Of a stretch of DNA of 64,000 bases, positions 1 through 11,887 are shown piece after piece. The position numbers and the translations under genes were made by a program. The stretch comes from Papio anubis (Eukaryota; Chordata; Mammalia; Primates; Cercopithecidae): positions 29,663,845 through 29,727,844 of the forward strand of contig NC_044976.1 in NCBI RefSeq assembly GCF_008728515.1. The letters run 5' to 3'. Position 1 is the stretch's first letter. The number at the start of each line of letters is the position of its first letter. The notes under the pieces were generated by a model, which was not told the DNA's origin, searched no databases, and saw only the letters and a list, made by a program, of their open reading frames with translations.

Positions 1-339
1 ATATAATGTTTTAAGTTTTTTTCATAAAGAGGCATCTGTTGAACATTTTTTGAGAATCCTGTTATAAGTCTATAATCTTATTTATTTACCAAAACTATGG
101 TAAGCATAAAAGGCAGGTTCCACAGACTGGTTGTCTGCCTAGAGTGGGCTAGGTAGTGGCATAGCCAAGACTAGAACCCAATCCTTCTGATTCCTAGCCC
201 CTGGATCTTTCTACTATATCACACTGCTGGTGGATCCAAAGATTCTACTTGCTAACTTCTTATGCTAAAATAAGTTAAGATTTAATTAAAGATTTTAATT
301 TTTTAAAAAAAGCCATTAAGAGTACTAGAAGAAAATCTA

Positions 340-728
340 GAAGAATATTTCACTACATAAAAATTAAAAACTTAATTGCAAAAATCATTGTAAGCAGAGT
401 TAAGTTGGGAAAAAGAATTTGTAGTACATATGATAAAGAACTAATACAAAGGGGGTATTAGGAAAAGGTGCCAAGGATATGAAAAAACAACTCGCAGGAG
501 AAAAGAATATTACTTGGTACTATAGTAAAAGATACTCATTCTCAGTATGATTAAAAAGTAACTTAGACTAGTAGATTCATATAATGCGATATTACTCAAC
601 AATACAAAGGAATGAGAATAAAATATTCATACATGCAACAACCTGCATTGATCTCCAGAAATTATACTGAGTGAAAAAAGCTACTTTCAAAAGGTTATAC
701 ACTTTATGATTCCATTTATATAGCATTC
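340..728 (+). mobile_element. old L1 fragment, ORF2 end (plus strand)
   Basis: 'gatattactcaacaataca' and 'atgcaacaacctgcattgat' match the conserved ORF2 end of old L1s. It is heavily diverged and abuts an L1 piece in the opposite direction. Confidence 0.6.
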
Positions 729-1526
729 TTATGTTTTACTTGAGATATGATTCACATACCACACATTTCACCTGCTTAAAGTGTACAATTCAGTGGTTTT
801 TTGGTATATTCAGAGTTTTGTGACCATCACCATGATCTACTTTGAGAACATTGTTGTCACCATAAAAAGAAACCCTGTACCCATTAGCCATCACTCCAGA
901 TTCTCTGTATGCCTCCAGCTTTAGGCAACCATTATTCTATTTTATCTCTGTATATTTGCTTATTTTGTACATTTCTTATAAATGGAATAATGCAGTATAT
1001 AGTCTTTCATGACTGACTGACTTAGCGTGTTTTCAAGGTTCATCTGTTTTATAATAGGTACTTCATTCTTTTTTATTGCCATTACAAATTAATTTGTTGC
1101 AATTCCATCAGTTGATGGATATTTGGGTTGTTTCCACTTCTTTAGTATTATGAATAATGTTTCTATAAATATTTGTGTACAACTTTTTGTGTGGATATTT
1201 GCTTTCATTGGATATATTCCTAGGAGTAGAAATACTGGGTCATATGGTAACTCTGTGTTCAACTTTTTGAGAAACTGCCAAACTGTTTTTCCAAAGTGAC
1301 CATGCCATTTTACATTCCTACCAGCAATGTATGAGAGTTCTACTTTCTTTACATCTTTGTTAACACTTGTTATTATCTTTTTGGATATGGCCATCCTAAT
1401 GGATGTGCAAGGACATCTCATTGTGGTTTGAATTTCCCTAATGGCTAATGATGTTAAGTCTCTTTTCTTCGGTTTATTGGCCATTTGCATATCTTTTCTG
1501 GGAAAATGTCTATTCAAATCTGATAC
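729..1526 (-). mobile_element. old L1 3' end fragment (minus strand)
   Basis: On the minus strand the frame to about 1089 includes LLGIYPMKANIHTKS and FIILKKWKQPKYPSTDG, which resemble the C-terminal end of L1 ORF2. The 3' untranslated part ('gtgtacaattcagtgg') follows. The reading frame is broken, so this is a dead copy. Confidence 0.75.
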
Positions 1527-1898
1527 ATTTTGACTGTGTCCCCACCCGAATCTCATCTTGAATTGTAGTTCCCGTAATCCTCATGTGTTGTGGGAGGGAC
1601 CAGGTGGAGAGAATTGAATCATGGGGGTGGTTTGCCCCATCCTGTTCTCATCATAGTGACATAAGATCTGATGGTTTTATAAGGGAAACCCCTTATAAAA
1701 CCATCATTCGCTGGGCACTTATTCTCCTTCCTGCTGCCCTGTGAAGAAGGACGTGTTTGCTTCCCCTTTCCCCGTGGTCGTTAAGTTTCTTGAGACTTTC
1801 CTAGCCATGCGGAACTGTGAGTCAGTTAAATCTCTTTCCTTGATAAATTACCCAGTCTCATATGTCTTTATTAGCAGTGTAAGAACAGACTAATACAA
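1527..1898 (+). mobile_element. MaLR LTR (MST type)
   Basis: The landmarks 'tgtccccacccgaatctcat', 'atcatgggggtggtttgcc', 'agatctgatggttttataa' and the end 'gaacagactaatac' are those of MST/THE1 LTRs. It interrupts the L1 on its left. A 16-bp inverted repeat at 1670-1705 is not part of the consensus I remember. Confidence 0.8.
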
Positions 1899-1904
1899 AA
1901 TCCT

Positions 1905-2191
1905 TTTCTCTTTTTGAGACAGAGTCTCTCTCTATTGCCCAGGCTAGAGTGTAATGGTGCAGTCTTGGCTCACTGCAACCTCTGCCTCCTGAGTTCAAGT
2001 GATTTTCATGCCTCAGCTTCTTGAGTAGCTGGGATTACAAGCATGTGCCACCACTCCCCGCTACATTTTAGTAGAGACAGGGTTTTGCCATGTTGGCCAG
2101 ACTGGTCTTGAACTCCTGTCCTCCAGTGATCTGCTCTCCTCAGCCTCCCAGAGTGCTGGGATTAAAGGTGTGAGCCACCACACCTGCCTGG
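1905..2191 (-). mobile_element. Alu
   Basis: T-rich start 'ctctttttgagacagagtct' through 'gtgagccaccacacctgcc'; full length, moderately diverged. Confidence 0.9.
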
Positions 2192-2544
2192 TTATTTTTG
2201 TTTTTATTGTTGAGTTAGGTGTTTCTCATATATTCTGGATACTAGTACCATATCAAATATATGATTTGCAAAGATTTTTATGTAACATACTTGAAATGAC
2301 AAAATTATCTAAGTGGAGAACAAATTATTTAATGGTTGACAAGGATTAAGGAGGGGAAGGAAATAGCAATAGGAAGGATCCTTGTGGTGAGGGACCTGTT
2401 CTGTATCTTAACTGTGGCAGTGTATACATGAATCTGCACATGTGGTAAAATTACGTGGAACTAAGTACATACACATACACAAACACAAATGAGTACAGGT
2501 AAAACTGGGGAAATCTGAACAAGAGCCAGTCGATTTTATCTGAG

Positions 2545-3462
2545 ATGTGTTTTCCTACACCAACCAATTCTCCGGTTCTCTGATTCTCTAACATCAACTG
2601 GATGTCCAACAATTCAATTCAATTCTGACACTAATTACCTGGGAGTTAGTGTCAGATTCCACATGGTTAAGGCCTCAGTCCCACATGACTGTCCTCACTT
2701 CAGATGCCAACCCCAATATTGGATCCTCAGATTACCTACACTTTTGTCTCACTTGGCTACAATTTTGGGGATTCCCAGTACTTCGCCGCGAAGTTGGTAA
2801 TTTGCTAGAGTGACTCACAGAACTAAAAAAAAGCTATAGGTACTATTAGTTTATTTTAAAGGATAAAAATGAATAGTCAGATGAGGAAGTACACAGGGTG
2901 AGACCCAAAGCGTTCCGAGTACAAAGCTTTTGTCCCCATGGAGTTGGGGTGTGTCACCCTCTTGGCACAGGGATGTATTCACCAACTCTCCAAACTCCAT
3001 TGCTTAGGGGTTTATATGGAGGATCTGTTACATAGACATGGTTGATTAAATTATTGGCCTTCAGTGATAGAGCTCAGTCTCCAGCCCCTCTCCCCTTCCC
3101 AGAAGTCAGAGGGTAGGGCTGAAATTTCTTTTTTTCTTTTGAGAGGGAATCTAGCTCTGTTGCCCAGGCTGGAATGCAGTGGTGCGATACCAGCTCACCA
3201 CAATGTCTGCCTCCTGGGTTCCAGCGTTTCTCCTGCCTCAGCCTCCCAAGTAGCTGGGATAACCCTATCTAATCACATCCTTGATTTCTCTGTTTCTGAA
3301 GCTATCTAGGGACCCACCAGTAGTCACCTCATTAAGGGACTTAATGAATAACAAAAGACACTTCTATCACTCAGAGTAGTCCAAGGGTTTTAGGAACTCT
3401 GCCAGGAACTAGGGACAAAGATCGTATATGTATTTCTTATACCACAGTATCAATGCCAGCAT
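2545..3462. mobile_element. LTR-like interspersed repeat, copy 1 (family not assigned)
   Basis: It shares many blocks in the same order with 7921-9977: 'caattctgaca', 'agtttattttaaaggat', 'tcaccaactctcc', 'gaagctatctagggaccc' and 'taatgaataacaaaagacac'. The length and layout suggest an old ERVL-type LTR. It is split by an Alu piece at 3128-3261. Confidence 0.6.
3128..3261 (-). mobile_element. Alu left-part fragment
   Basis: 'ttgagagggaatctagctct' to 'caagtagctgggat', then abrupt return to the host repeat; about 130 bases. Confidence 0.85.
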
Positions 3463-3546
3463 CTTGGTTGTGATAGTGTACTATAGTTTTCCAAAATGTC
3501 ACCATTAGAGAAAACTGGATAAAGTGTACATAAAACCTCTGTATTC

Positions 3547-3841
3547 TTTTTTTTTTGAGATGGAGTCTTGCTCTGTTGCCCAGGCTGGAGTGGGCAGTGG
3601 CACAATCTCGGCTCACTGCAAGCTCCGCCTCCCAGGTTCACGCCATTCTCCTGCCTCAGCCTCCCTAGTAACTGGAACTACAGGCATCTACCACCACGCC
3701 CGGCTAATTTTTTGTATTTTTAGTAGAGACGGGGTTTCACCATGTTAGCCAAGATGGTCTCAATCTTCTGACCTCGTGATCCACCTGCCTCGGCCTCCCA
3801 AAGTCAGCTGGGATTACATGCCTGAGCCACTGCACCCGGCC
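3547..3841 (-). mobile_element. AluY-like
   Basis: Full-length, flanked by ACCTCTGTATT on both sides (left near 3535, right near 3844). Confidence 0.9.
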
Positions 3842-4080
3842 TCACCTCTGTATTATTTCTTTTGAGTGTAGATGAATGTACAATTATCTCAAAAAATTTT
3901 TTTTCACATAGGGCAGCAAAGTTATCAAATGTTTTTAAAAAATGATTTAAAACACTCCTGAAATCTTTGAGATTAACAAATATTTTAAAAGATTGCTGTT
4001 AATACCCAGTGTTAGACATGGACACTTTTACTCACTATCAGGAGCATAATTTCACAGACTTTGGCAATGCCTATTAACAT

Positions 4081-4383
4081 TTTTTTTTTTTTTTTTTTTG
4101 AGACAAAGTCTCGCTCTGTGGCCCAGGCTGGAGTGCAGTGGCGCGATCTCGGCTCACTGCAAGCTCCACCTCCCGGGTTCACGCCATTCTCCTGCCTCAG
4201 CCTCCTGAGTAGCTGGGACTACAGGCGCCCGCTACCTCGCCCGGCTAGTTTTTTGTATTTTTTTTAGTAGAGATGAGGTTTCACCATGTTAGCCAGGATG
4301 CTCTCAATCTCCTGACCTCGTGATCCGCCCGTCTTGGCCTCCCAAAGTGCTGGGATTACAGGCTTGAGCCACCGCGCCCGGCC
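4081..4383 (-). mobile_element. AluY, Old World monkey type
   Basis: Near-consensus, with 'cggctagttttttgta' and 'acaggcttgagcc'. Flanked by the duplication GCCTATTAACATTTTT (left from 4068, right from 4384). Confidence 0.93.
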
Positions 4384-4564
4384 GCCTATTAACATTTTTA
4401 GTGTGCTTATTACCCTTTAATCCAGAAATTCTTTAGAGAATTTAGTGTGAGTGGAGAATTACATAAATTATGTGCATCTGTTTTGTAGACTATGCAGATG
4501 ATTAAAAGAATGACTATATTTCTAAGACACCCTTACGCCTCATCTTACCAGAAAGATGCAATGG

Positions 4565-4863
4565 GGCCGGGCGCGGTGGCTCAAGCCTGTAATCCCAGCA
4601 CTTTGGGAGGCCGAGACGGGCGGATCATGAGGTCAGGAGATCGAGACCATCCTGGCTAATACGGTGAAACCCCATCTCTACTAAAAAATACAAAAAACTA
4701 GCCGGGCGAGGTAGTGGGCGCCTGTAGTCCCAGCTACTCGGGAGGCTGAGGCAGGAGAATGGCGTAAACCTGGGAGGCGGAGCTTGCAGTGAGCTGAGAT
4801 CTGGCCACTGCACTCCAGCCTGGGAGACCTAGCGAGACTCCGTCTCAAAAAAAAAAAAAAAAA
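4565..4863 (+). mobile_element. AluY, Old World monkey type
   Basis: 'ggctcaagcctgtaatccc' and 'gagatctggccactgcactc' are the cercopithecid variants. Duplicated flank ATGCAATGG. Confidence 0.93.
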
Positions 4864-5005
4864 TGCAATGGAAGGTTTTCACACAATTCCATCACACTGC
4901 TACCTGACTGATAACAGTTGTAAAACATCGTTGATTATAAGAAGCACTCCAATTTAGTGCCTCTTAGAATCAATGAAACAGAATAGATGTCAGTTTACTG
5001 ACATG

Positions 5006-6807
5006 AGCCGGGAGTGGTGGCATGCACCTGTAATCCCAGCTACTTGGGAGGCTGAAGCAGTAAGATCACTTGAGGCCAAGAGTTCAAGGCCAGACTGGGC
5101 AACATAGCAAGACCCCATTGATGGCAATGGAGGCCTGTCTAGAGCAGCTGCTTCAAAAATGCCAGCCATAGTGGGGACCGTGCAGCCGGGGCTGCATGTT
5201 CCATGGAGCTGGCAGGAGCCACGAACAGCGGGATCCCTGCCCCCTTATGAGTTAGTGGGGTGGGAGCCCACCCTCATGGGTGCATCTGCAATCACTCAGC
5301 CCTAGCTGCAGACCCAGGCATCCCTGCGCTCTTGGAGGTCCGGGAAGACCCCTTTCCCCCACAGGCTCAGAAGTGCCTGCTCCCACTGCCTGGCCTCTTC
5401 AGTTCCTGACTCCTGCTCTGATTTTGGAGCAAAGTTGAAGCCTAGCGTGGGCACTATTGCAGCCTGGCTGGGTTTGCACGCCTTGGGGTAGTGCTGACGT
5501 GCCAGCTTCCTACCACCTCGACCCCCTCCAGACTTTGGGTGCCAGTGAGCACCAGAGGGAGGCCAAAGGGGTGCTGAGGGTGACTCATCATGGGCCTGCA
5601 GGTGCCCCTGGCAGACAGGCTCCTGGGTGGAAAGGGGCAGGTCTCTTTCGGTGAAGCCCCACCTTCAAGCCAGGGATGGCCTGAAGCATAGGGGCCAGGC
5701 TCTCAGTTCCAGGTGGAGTCTGTGGCCCAGAGTGAGAACTTAAGGTGCTTTTTCTGGGCCTGCCCAGGGAGCCCATGGACCAGTCAGCATACACTTCTGA
5801 AGACTGTAAAAACCCTGGACTTAGCCAGACTTGGGCAGACACTGGGAGGAACTGCCTGTGGAAATGGGTTACCCACAATGGGTCTCCTTTCTGTCGAGGG
5901 CTGCAGATGTTGGGATGACCTGCCTGCAGATAAGAGCTGCCCATTCTGGGTCTCCTCTCTGCTGAGAGCTGCACTCAACAGGTTGACCTGCCTGTGGAAA
6001 GGAGCTACCTACTTTGGGTCTCCTGAGAGCTGTACCATCACTTAATAAAGCAACTCTTTGCCTTGCTCACCCTCCAGTTGTCTGCGTACCTCATTCTTCC
6101 TGGATGCAAGACAAGAACTTGGGACTCGCTGAATGGTGGGACTGAAAGAGCTATAAGAGACCCAAGGGCTCCCTGAACCAGAGCTGTGACACCCTCTTTG
6201 GGGCTTTGCGGTTCCTGGCATCTCCACACTTCTGGGCACCACCATGTTCCCCATAGTCCACAGTGGAAGCCGCTTGTAGTATGCCTGGTCCAGCCACAGC
6301 CTCACATGGAGCTGGTGCCTGTGCCAGCATCTGGAGCTGCCTGCCCAGCCACAGCAGCCAGCGTGCCTGGCTGTGCGCAGTGGCTGGACCCCGTGCTCAC
6401 TCACTTATGCACCCCTTGCCACTCCGAGCCTGGCTCGCCCTTGGCAGGAGTGGGATCTGGGACAGTAGCATGAACAGAGCGCAGCCCGCTAGACCAAGTG
6501 GATGGAACAGGCCTAGTGGCCCCAAGCAAAACTGAGTACAGCCTGCCAGGCCAAGTGGGCCGAACGAGCCCGGCAGGCCCAAGCAAAACTCGGGCAAAGG
6601 TGCTGCTGGCCACAGCAGCTTCTGGCTGGAAAAATGACACCTGAAGAATCTTGTGACACCATCTTTACAAAAAAGTTAGCTGGGTGTGGCGGCAGGAGGA
6701 TCACTTGGGCCCAGAAGTTAGAGGCTGCGGTGAGTTATGATTGTGCCACTGCACCCTAGCCCTGGGTAACAGAGTGAGACCCTGTCCCTTTAAAAAAAAA
6801 AAAAAAA
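5006..6807 (+). mobile_element. AluJ-like, interrupted by a solo LTR
   Basis: Left part 5006-5118, right part 6659-6807, flanked by TTACTGACATG at 4995-5005 and 6808-6818. Monomer joins and decay fit an old Alu. Confidence 0.85.
5119..6658 (+). mobile_element. solo LTR of an ERV1-like retrovirus (family not assigned)
   Basis: Begins TG and ends CA, flanked by a 4-base duplication CCAT (5115-5118 and 6659-6662), within an Alu. AATAAA at 6044-6049 with a following 'ttgctcaccctccagttgtc' segment is the usual LTR R/U5 layout. The length, 1540 bases, is long for an LTR. Three imperfect 60-70 base repeats stand before the AATAAA. There are no gag, pol or env genes. The small open frames here are not viral proteins. 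Confidence 0.75.
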
Positions 6808-8600
6808 TTACTGACATGGAACGAAGTCCAAGATAATAAAATTTGAAAACATGTTCCAGAAGACTTTGTGTAGCATCTCCCTTCCCTACCCTTTTAAAGC
6901 AAGTGTACTTTATATATCTTTTTTTCTTTATATATTTTAAATTATTGCCTATGTTTAGAAGAAAGGCAGGAGGAATATTTAACAGATTAACACTGGTCAC
7001 CTCTGGGGAGCTGGTTTTGCTAAGGAAGGGATGTACATGGAAGAAGGACTTTGAGTTTTGGAATTTTTTTTTTTTAAAGTGTTTTCTATTAAAATCCAAG
7101 AGGTGATCTTTGGATAATAAATCATTGCCTCTAACCTTGTAGACTACTCTTCTGCAAATTGCATCTTTGCTTTAGAAATGGTTTACCAGCAGTTTTCAAG
7201 CTGGCAGTCAGCAGTCTGTAATTAAGTTTCTCATTTTATGTTGGTTTGGATTGAATGACATCGAACTCTTCCTCACCCAATAGGACATTCACCTCTTTCT
7301 GTCTGAGCACAGGTTTTCTTGTTAATATACTTACCATAGCTGCCAGTGCCTGAAAGTCCCATTCTAACTTGGGCGTATGTGACACTTTGGGGACTGTGTG
7401 GAATTAAAGGCCTGTGACCTTCCAGCAGTCAATCTTTAACTCACTTTATCCATACCCTGTCAGGTGATGCCTCTGATTGTGACTGACAGCTTACAAGTGA
7501 ATCTGTCAGTCTGACAGCTGGGCTGAGACAAGCCTCAGAGGGAAAGCTCAGGGAGCCAAACAATTAGGTGGAAACTGTGAGTTTTAATCCTGAGATCTAT
7601 AGGTTTATTGTATAACTGAGCAATTGACTTCCTTACAGTGTATCTTAGTTTCTCTGCCCATAAAGAGGGAAGATCATTAAGTCTCAGCCTGAAAGGACTG
7701 AGTTAGAAAATAACTCTGGTCTGATCAGATCTTAACATCTTTGGCTCAGGTAGGTAGATTCTAATTTGAGCTAGTTTCCCAGATGTCCTGTTCTCAGAAT
7801 ACTTCAGCCACCACTGAGTTGAAGAGCCCTTCCTAATATTCAAACCTAAGCTAGATTTTCTTTCCCCTCTCATTCCAAGATAACTTTCTGTGATGATGAA
7901 AATATTCTTTATGTTCTCTGATTTGTTTTCTGACACCAACCAACTCCCCAATTCTCTGGACACCAACTGGGTATCCAACGACTCAGTTCAATTCTGACAT
8001 TATTTATCTGGAGCTTGTGTTAGATCTCTCAAATTAAAGGGACTCAGTCCCACAAAATTGCCCCTCTTCAGATGCCAGCTGCAAGTTCTGGGCCACTTGT
8101 ACTTCTGACCAATCAGCTGTAAACAGGGGTTCCATGACCACCTCCTTAGGTTTGAGACTTTGCCAGAATGGCTTACAGAAGTCAGGAAAACACTTTACAG
8201 TAGTCCCCCTTCATCTGTGCCTTTACTTTCCACGGTTTCAGTTACCCTAGGTCAACTGAGGTTTGAAAATATTGAAGAGAGAATTCTAGAAACAATTCAT
8301 AAGCTTTAAGTTGCAGTTGCAGTGTGATGAAATCTTGCGCTGTCCTGCCCCATTCCATCTGGTACATGAATCGTCCCTTTGTTCATCCACACTGTGTTAT
8401 GCTACCCGCCCATTAGTCACTTAGTAGCTTTCTCAGTGATCAGATCGACTGTCTGCTATTGCAATGCTTGTGTTCCAGGTAACCCTTATTTTACTTAATG
8501 GCCCCAAAGTGTAATAGTGACGCTGGCAATTTTGATATGCCTGAGAGAAGCCATAAAGTGCTTCCTTTAATTCAGAAGGTAAAAGTTCTCAATAAGGAAA

Positions 8601-8778
8601 AAACAGGGACCCCTAGGGGAAACTGAGGGAAGGGGGAGTACAACAGTTGAAAAATTTAACTTTGAGTACTATGCTCAGTACTTCTGTAACGTGATGATTC
8701 ATATCCCAAACCTCAGCATCATGTAGTATACACAGATAACAAACTTGAACATGCACCCCTGGAATCTAAAATTAAGGA
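8601..8778 (+). mobile_element. L1 3' tail inserted in Tigger
   Basis: 'cccaaacctcagcatcatg' and 'aacatgcacccctggaatct' are old L1 3' ends. TAAGGAAA occurs at 8593-8600 and 8773-8780, likely the target duplication. Confidence 0.6.
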
Positions 8779-8991
8779 AAGAAAACGTAATCCTATCCTG
8801 TGGTTGCTAAGATCTATCCTAAGAATGAATCTTCTATGTGTGAAATTGTGAAGAAGGAAAAATTCATACTAGTTTTGCTGTCGAATTTCTAATTGCAGAA
8901 GTTACAGCAACAGTGTGTGATAACTGTTATTACATTATGCTGTTATTATTATTGTTAATCTATTTCTGTGCTTAATTTATAAATTAAACTT

Positions 8992-9283
8992 CACAGCCAG
9001 GCATAGTGGCTTACACATGTAATTTCAGCACTTTGGGAGGCAAGGTGGGCAGATCGCTTGAGCTCAGGAGTTTGAGACCAGCCTGGGTAACATGGTGAAA
9101 CCCCATCTCTACAAAAATACAAAAATTTACTGGTCATGGTGGTGTGTGCCTATAGTCCAGGCGACTTGAGGGGGTAGGATTGTTTGAGCCTGGGAGGCAG
9201 AGGTTACAGTGAGCCGAGATCATGCCACTGCACTCCAGCATGGGTGACAGAACAAACCCTGTCTCAAGAAAAAGAAAAAAAAA
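8992..9283 (+). mobile_element. Alu in Tigger
   Basis: Full-length, diverged, with AAATTAAACTT on both flanks. Confidence 0.9.
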
Positions 9284-9632
9284 ATTAAACTTTATCTTAG
9301 TTGTGTATGTACAGGAAAACCATAGTATATATAGGATTCGATACTATTCTTTGCCAGTTTATTATAAAGGATACAACTTAGGAACAGCCAAATAATTGGA
9401 GAGATACATAGGGCAGGGTATGGCTGGAGTGGAGTGGGGTCAGGTAAGGTGTGGTGGGGAGCTTTCATGCTCTCTTGTATGCCACCCTCCCAGCACTAGG
9501 ATGTGTTTACCAACCCAGAAACTACAAATCTCATGTATGGGAGTTTTTATAGAACTCAGTCTCTAGCTCCCAACCCTCCTCTTCCTAGAAGTAAAACATT
9601 GTTGGGTGGGACTGAAAATTCCAGTCCTCTAA

Positions 9633-9758
9633 GCCAGCGTGGTGGTGAGCACCTATAGTTCCAGCTACTCGGGAGACTGAGACGGGGAAGTTGAGCCCTC
9701 CAGGAGTTTGGGTCTAGCCTGGGCAACATAGCAAGATCCTGTCTCAAAACAGAAAAAG
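9633..9758 (+). mobile_element. free Alu monomer
   Basis: One monomer, flanked by similar 'ttccagtcctctaa' and 'ttccagccttctaa', so it was probably inserted as a monomer. Confidence 0.75.
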
Positions 9759-10505
9759 AAAGTTCCAGCCTTCTAATCACTTGGTCTTTCTGGTGACTAG
9801 TCCATCCTGAGGCTATCTAGGGATCCCACTCTGTCACCTCATTAACGTAAACGCAGGTGTAATCCAAGGGGCTTATTATGAATAACAGAATACACTCCTA
9901 TCACTTAGTAAATCCCAGGAGTTTTAGAAGTTTTTTGCCAGGAAGGGGGACAAATGTATTTTTGTATTATACTACATCTGTGCTGATAAATGACTTTTTC
10001 ATTTTATTTATTTCAACTAATTGAAGTTGAAAGTTAAAACAGCTACATGACTAGTGACTATCTTATTAGGCAGTGCAACCCTATACAATTATAAAGTTCT
10101 TTTTTTTTTCTACTGTCTTCTACCCTCCAGCACTAAACTGTGAAATTTTGAGAATAGAAATTTTTCAACATTATACTTTCAGAGTTTCTTGCTTATGATA
10201 GACGTTCAAATATATTTAGCAGTGGATTCAGTTTAGCAAATAATTGTTGAGTTCTATTTTCTGATTAGCTTTTTTGGTGGGAACACAGAGGTAAGAGAAA
10301 CATAATCCCTTGCTGCCCTCAGATTGCTTACAGTCTAGTGATGTAAATGAATTAGAGTGGCGTGTAATAAAAATGAGTGTTGTTGCACTTAGTCCATGGA
10401 ATTGTGGAATGGTTAGGCTGTTTGGATGAGTCAGGGCATAGTATAATACCTGAGGTATAGTGGGTGGGTGTTCAGTAAATCTCACTGAATGAATGAATTA
10501 ATGAA

Positions 10506-10704
10506 TTATAGCCTCAGCTCTACCATTAACTGGCTTCTTGGCAAGTCGCCTAGTCTTTGAGTCTTAATTTCCTTATCTCTGAAATGGGAATGATGTGCAT
10601 ATTTTAGGGTCTTGAGTTTTTCGACTGGGAGAACCTTGTTTCATTAACCCTTGGATATATTTTTGCCTATAATATAGTAAGCGTTTAGTAAATGTTTTAG
10701 TGAC
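10506..10704 (+). mobile_element. MIR
   Basis: 'cagctctaccattaactgg' through 'atctctgaaatgggaatgat' and 'agtaagcgtttagtaaatg'. Confidence 0.65.
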
Positions 10705-11887
10705 TCCTTAATCCCAACAAGATAAAGGATGTTAAAACACTTTCACTAATGTGCTTATATTATTGTCATATACCATTGATTGGGAGATGAATTGACTTGA
10801 AAAATGTGGAGAGGGAATTAAGATTCCCCAAAGGTAACAATGACCTTTTGTTTTGACATTGTTCAGGCTGTAGCTGTCCTCTAATGATTTGAGATTTTCA
10901 CTTCTTTCCTTTATTGCCAGTGGGAGTTGTGAAAGAAATTAATGTTGAACCTAACGCAGTTGGGGCAGCGGTTTTAAGGGGACTATAATGGGCTCTCTCT
11001 GTTACTCTCATATGGTGATTGAGGAGCTAGCCCTTTCCAAGTTGTCAGGTTTGGGTTTTTTTCTGTTTTTACCAGTAGGCATTCAGATGGGACTCATTGT
11101 CTTTAAGTGTCATGTTGGGTTTATTGAACTTGATAATGGACTTGATATGCCTCTTGGGCATTTATTTATGGCTTGATGTGAGAAATCCAAGCACAGATTG
11201 CTCTGAAGAGCTCCCTTTGGTGTGGCGTGGCAAGCAAAGCATTTTTGTTTGTTTCTGTTTGATTTTGGAGCATATGCTGGAATAGAATTAGATGTGCTTT
11301 CCTCTATTTGTAGGTAAGTTCATCTTTCTCCTTTTTTTTTTAATTGAAAGGATAATACAGATTAATAATAAAGAAAAAATGGGGAAAATATTGGTATGAT
11401 GTAGGAGACCTGATAAACTCATATTTGAATTGCACTTCTGTTATCAGCCTTGTGATCCTGGATAATTTATATGATTTCTAGACTATTTTTTCCTATGAAC
11501 CTTTGTCAAAGAGGATTAAATGAATGGATAGATGTAGTATATATAGTGAGGTACTCAGCACAAAGGGAAGGGGCCTCGAATATTTTATATGGTGTCCTCT
11601 ACCACATACACATCATCTGACTTTTGGTGGTGTGTCCATGTTAACAATGAAGTCTCTCCCAAGAATTCAGACTGCTTTCTGAGAATAAATCTAGTCATGA
11701 ATCCCCCCATACAGAGTATAGTTTCAGCCATAGATAGAAATAAACCAGGTAATTGCCTATAAAACTGACTGAAGAGATGGGAGCACTCAAGACTTAAGAC
11801 AATCTGGGTGTAATTCCAGGGAAAAGGGATTGGAACGAAATTGTAATTTAGGAGACTGAAATCTAGTTGATTGTATCATAATATTCT

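Larger units (their letters stand above)
8198..9346 (+). mobile_element. Tigger-type DNA transposon remnant
   Basis: Starts CAGTAGTCCCCCTTCAT after TA, as Tigger ends do. Decayed transposase start follows ('aatggccccaaagtgtaata', 'gaagccataaagtgcttcct', 'gtgaaattgtgaagaagg'). The 3' terminal repeat is missing. An L1 tail and an Alu sit inside it. Confidence 0.75.
7921..9977. mobile_element. LTR-like interspersed repeat, copy 2, split by Tigger
   Basis: Same family as 2545-3462. Left part 7921-8196 ends in 'ggaaaacactttac'; the right part resumes at about 9347 with 'tttgccagtttattataaagg'. It also carries a small Alu monomer (9633-9758). Confidence 0.6.

Noticed and set aside
1089..1556. 155-codon open frame on the minus strand
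   Set aside because: It reads through the end of an old L1 ORF2 and into an MST LTR; a transposon remnant, not a gene.
5457..6640. Many overlapping open frames of 60-128 codons
   Set aside because: All lie in the non-coding LTR on both strands. GC-rich DNA has few stops, and no viral or host protein feature was seen.
10988..11285. Two overlapping 62-codon frames with hydrophobic stretches
   Set aside because: AT-rich intron, no splice sites around them and no similarity that I recognise.
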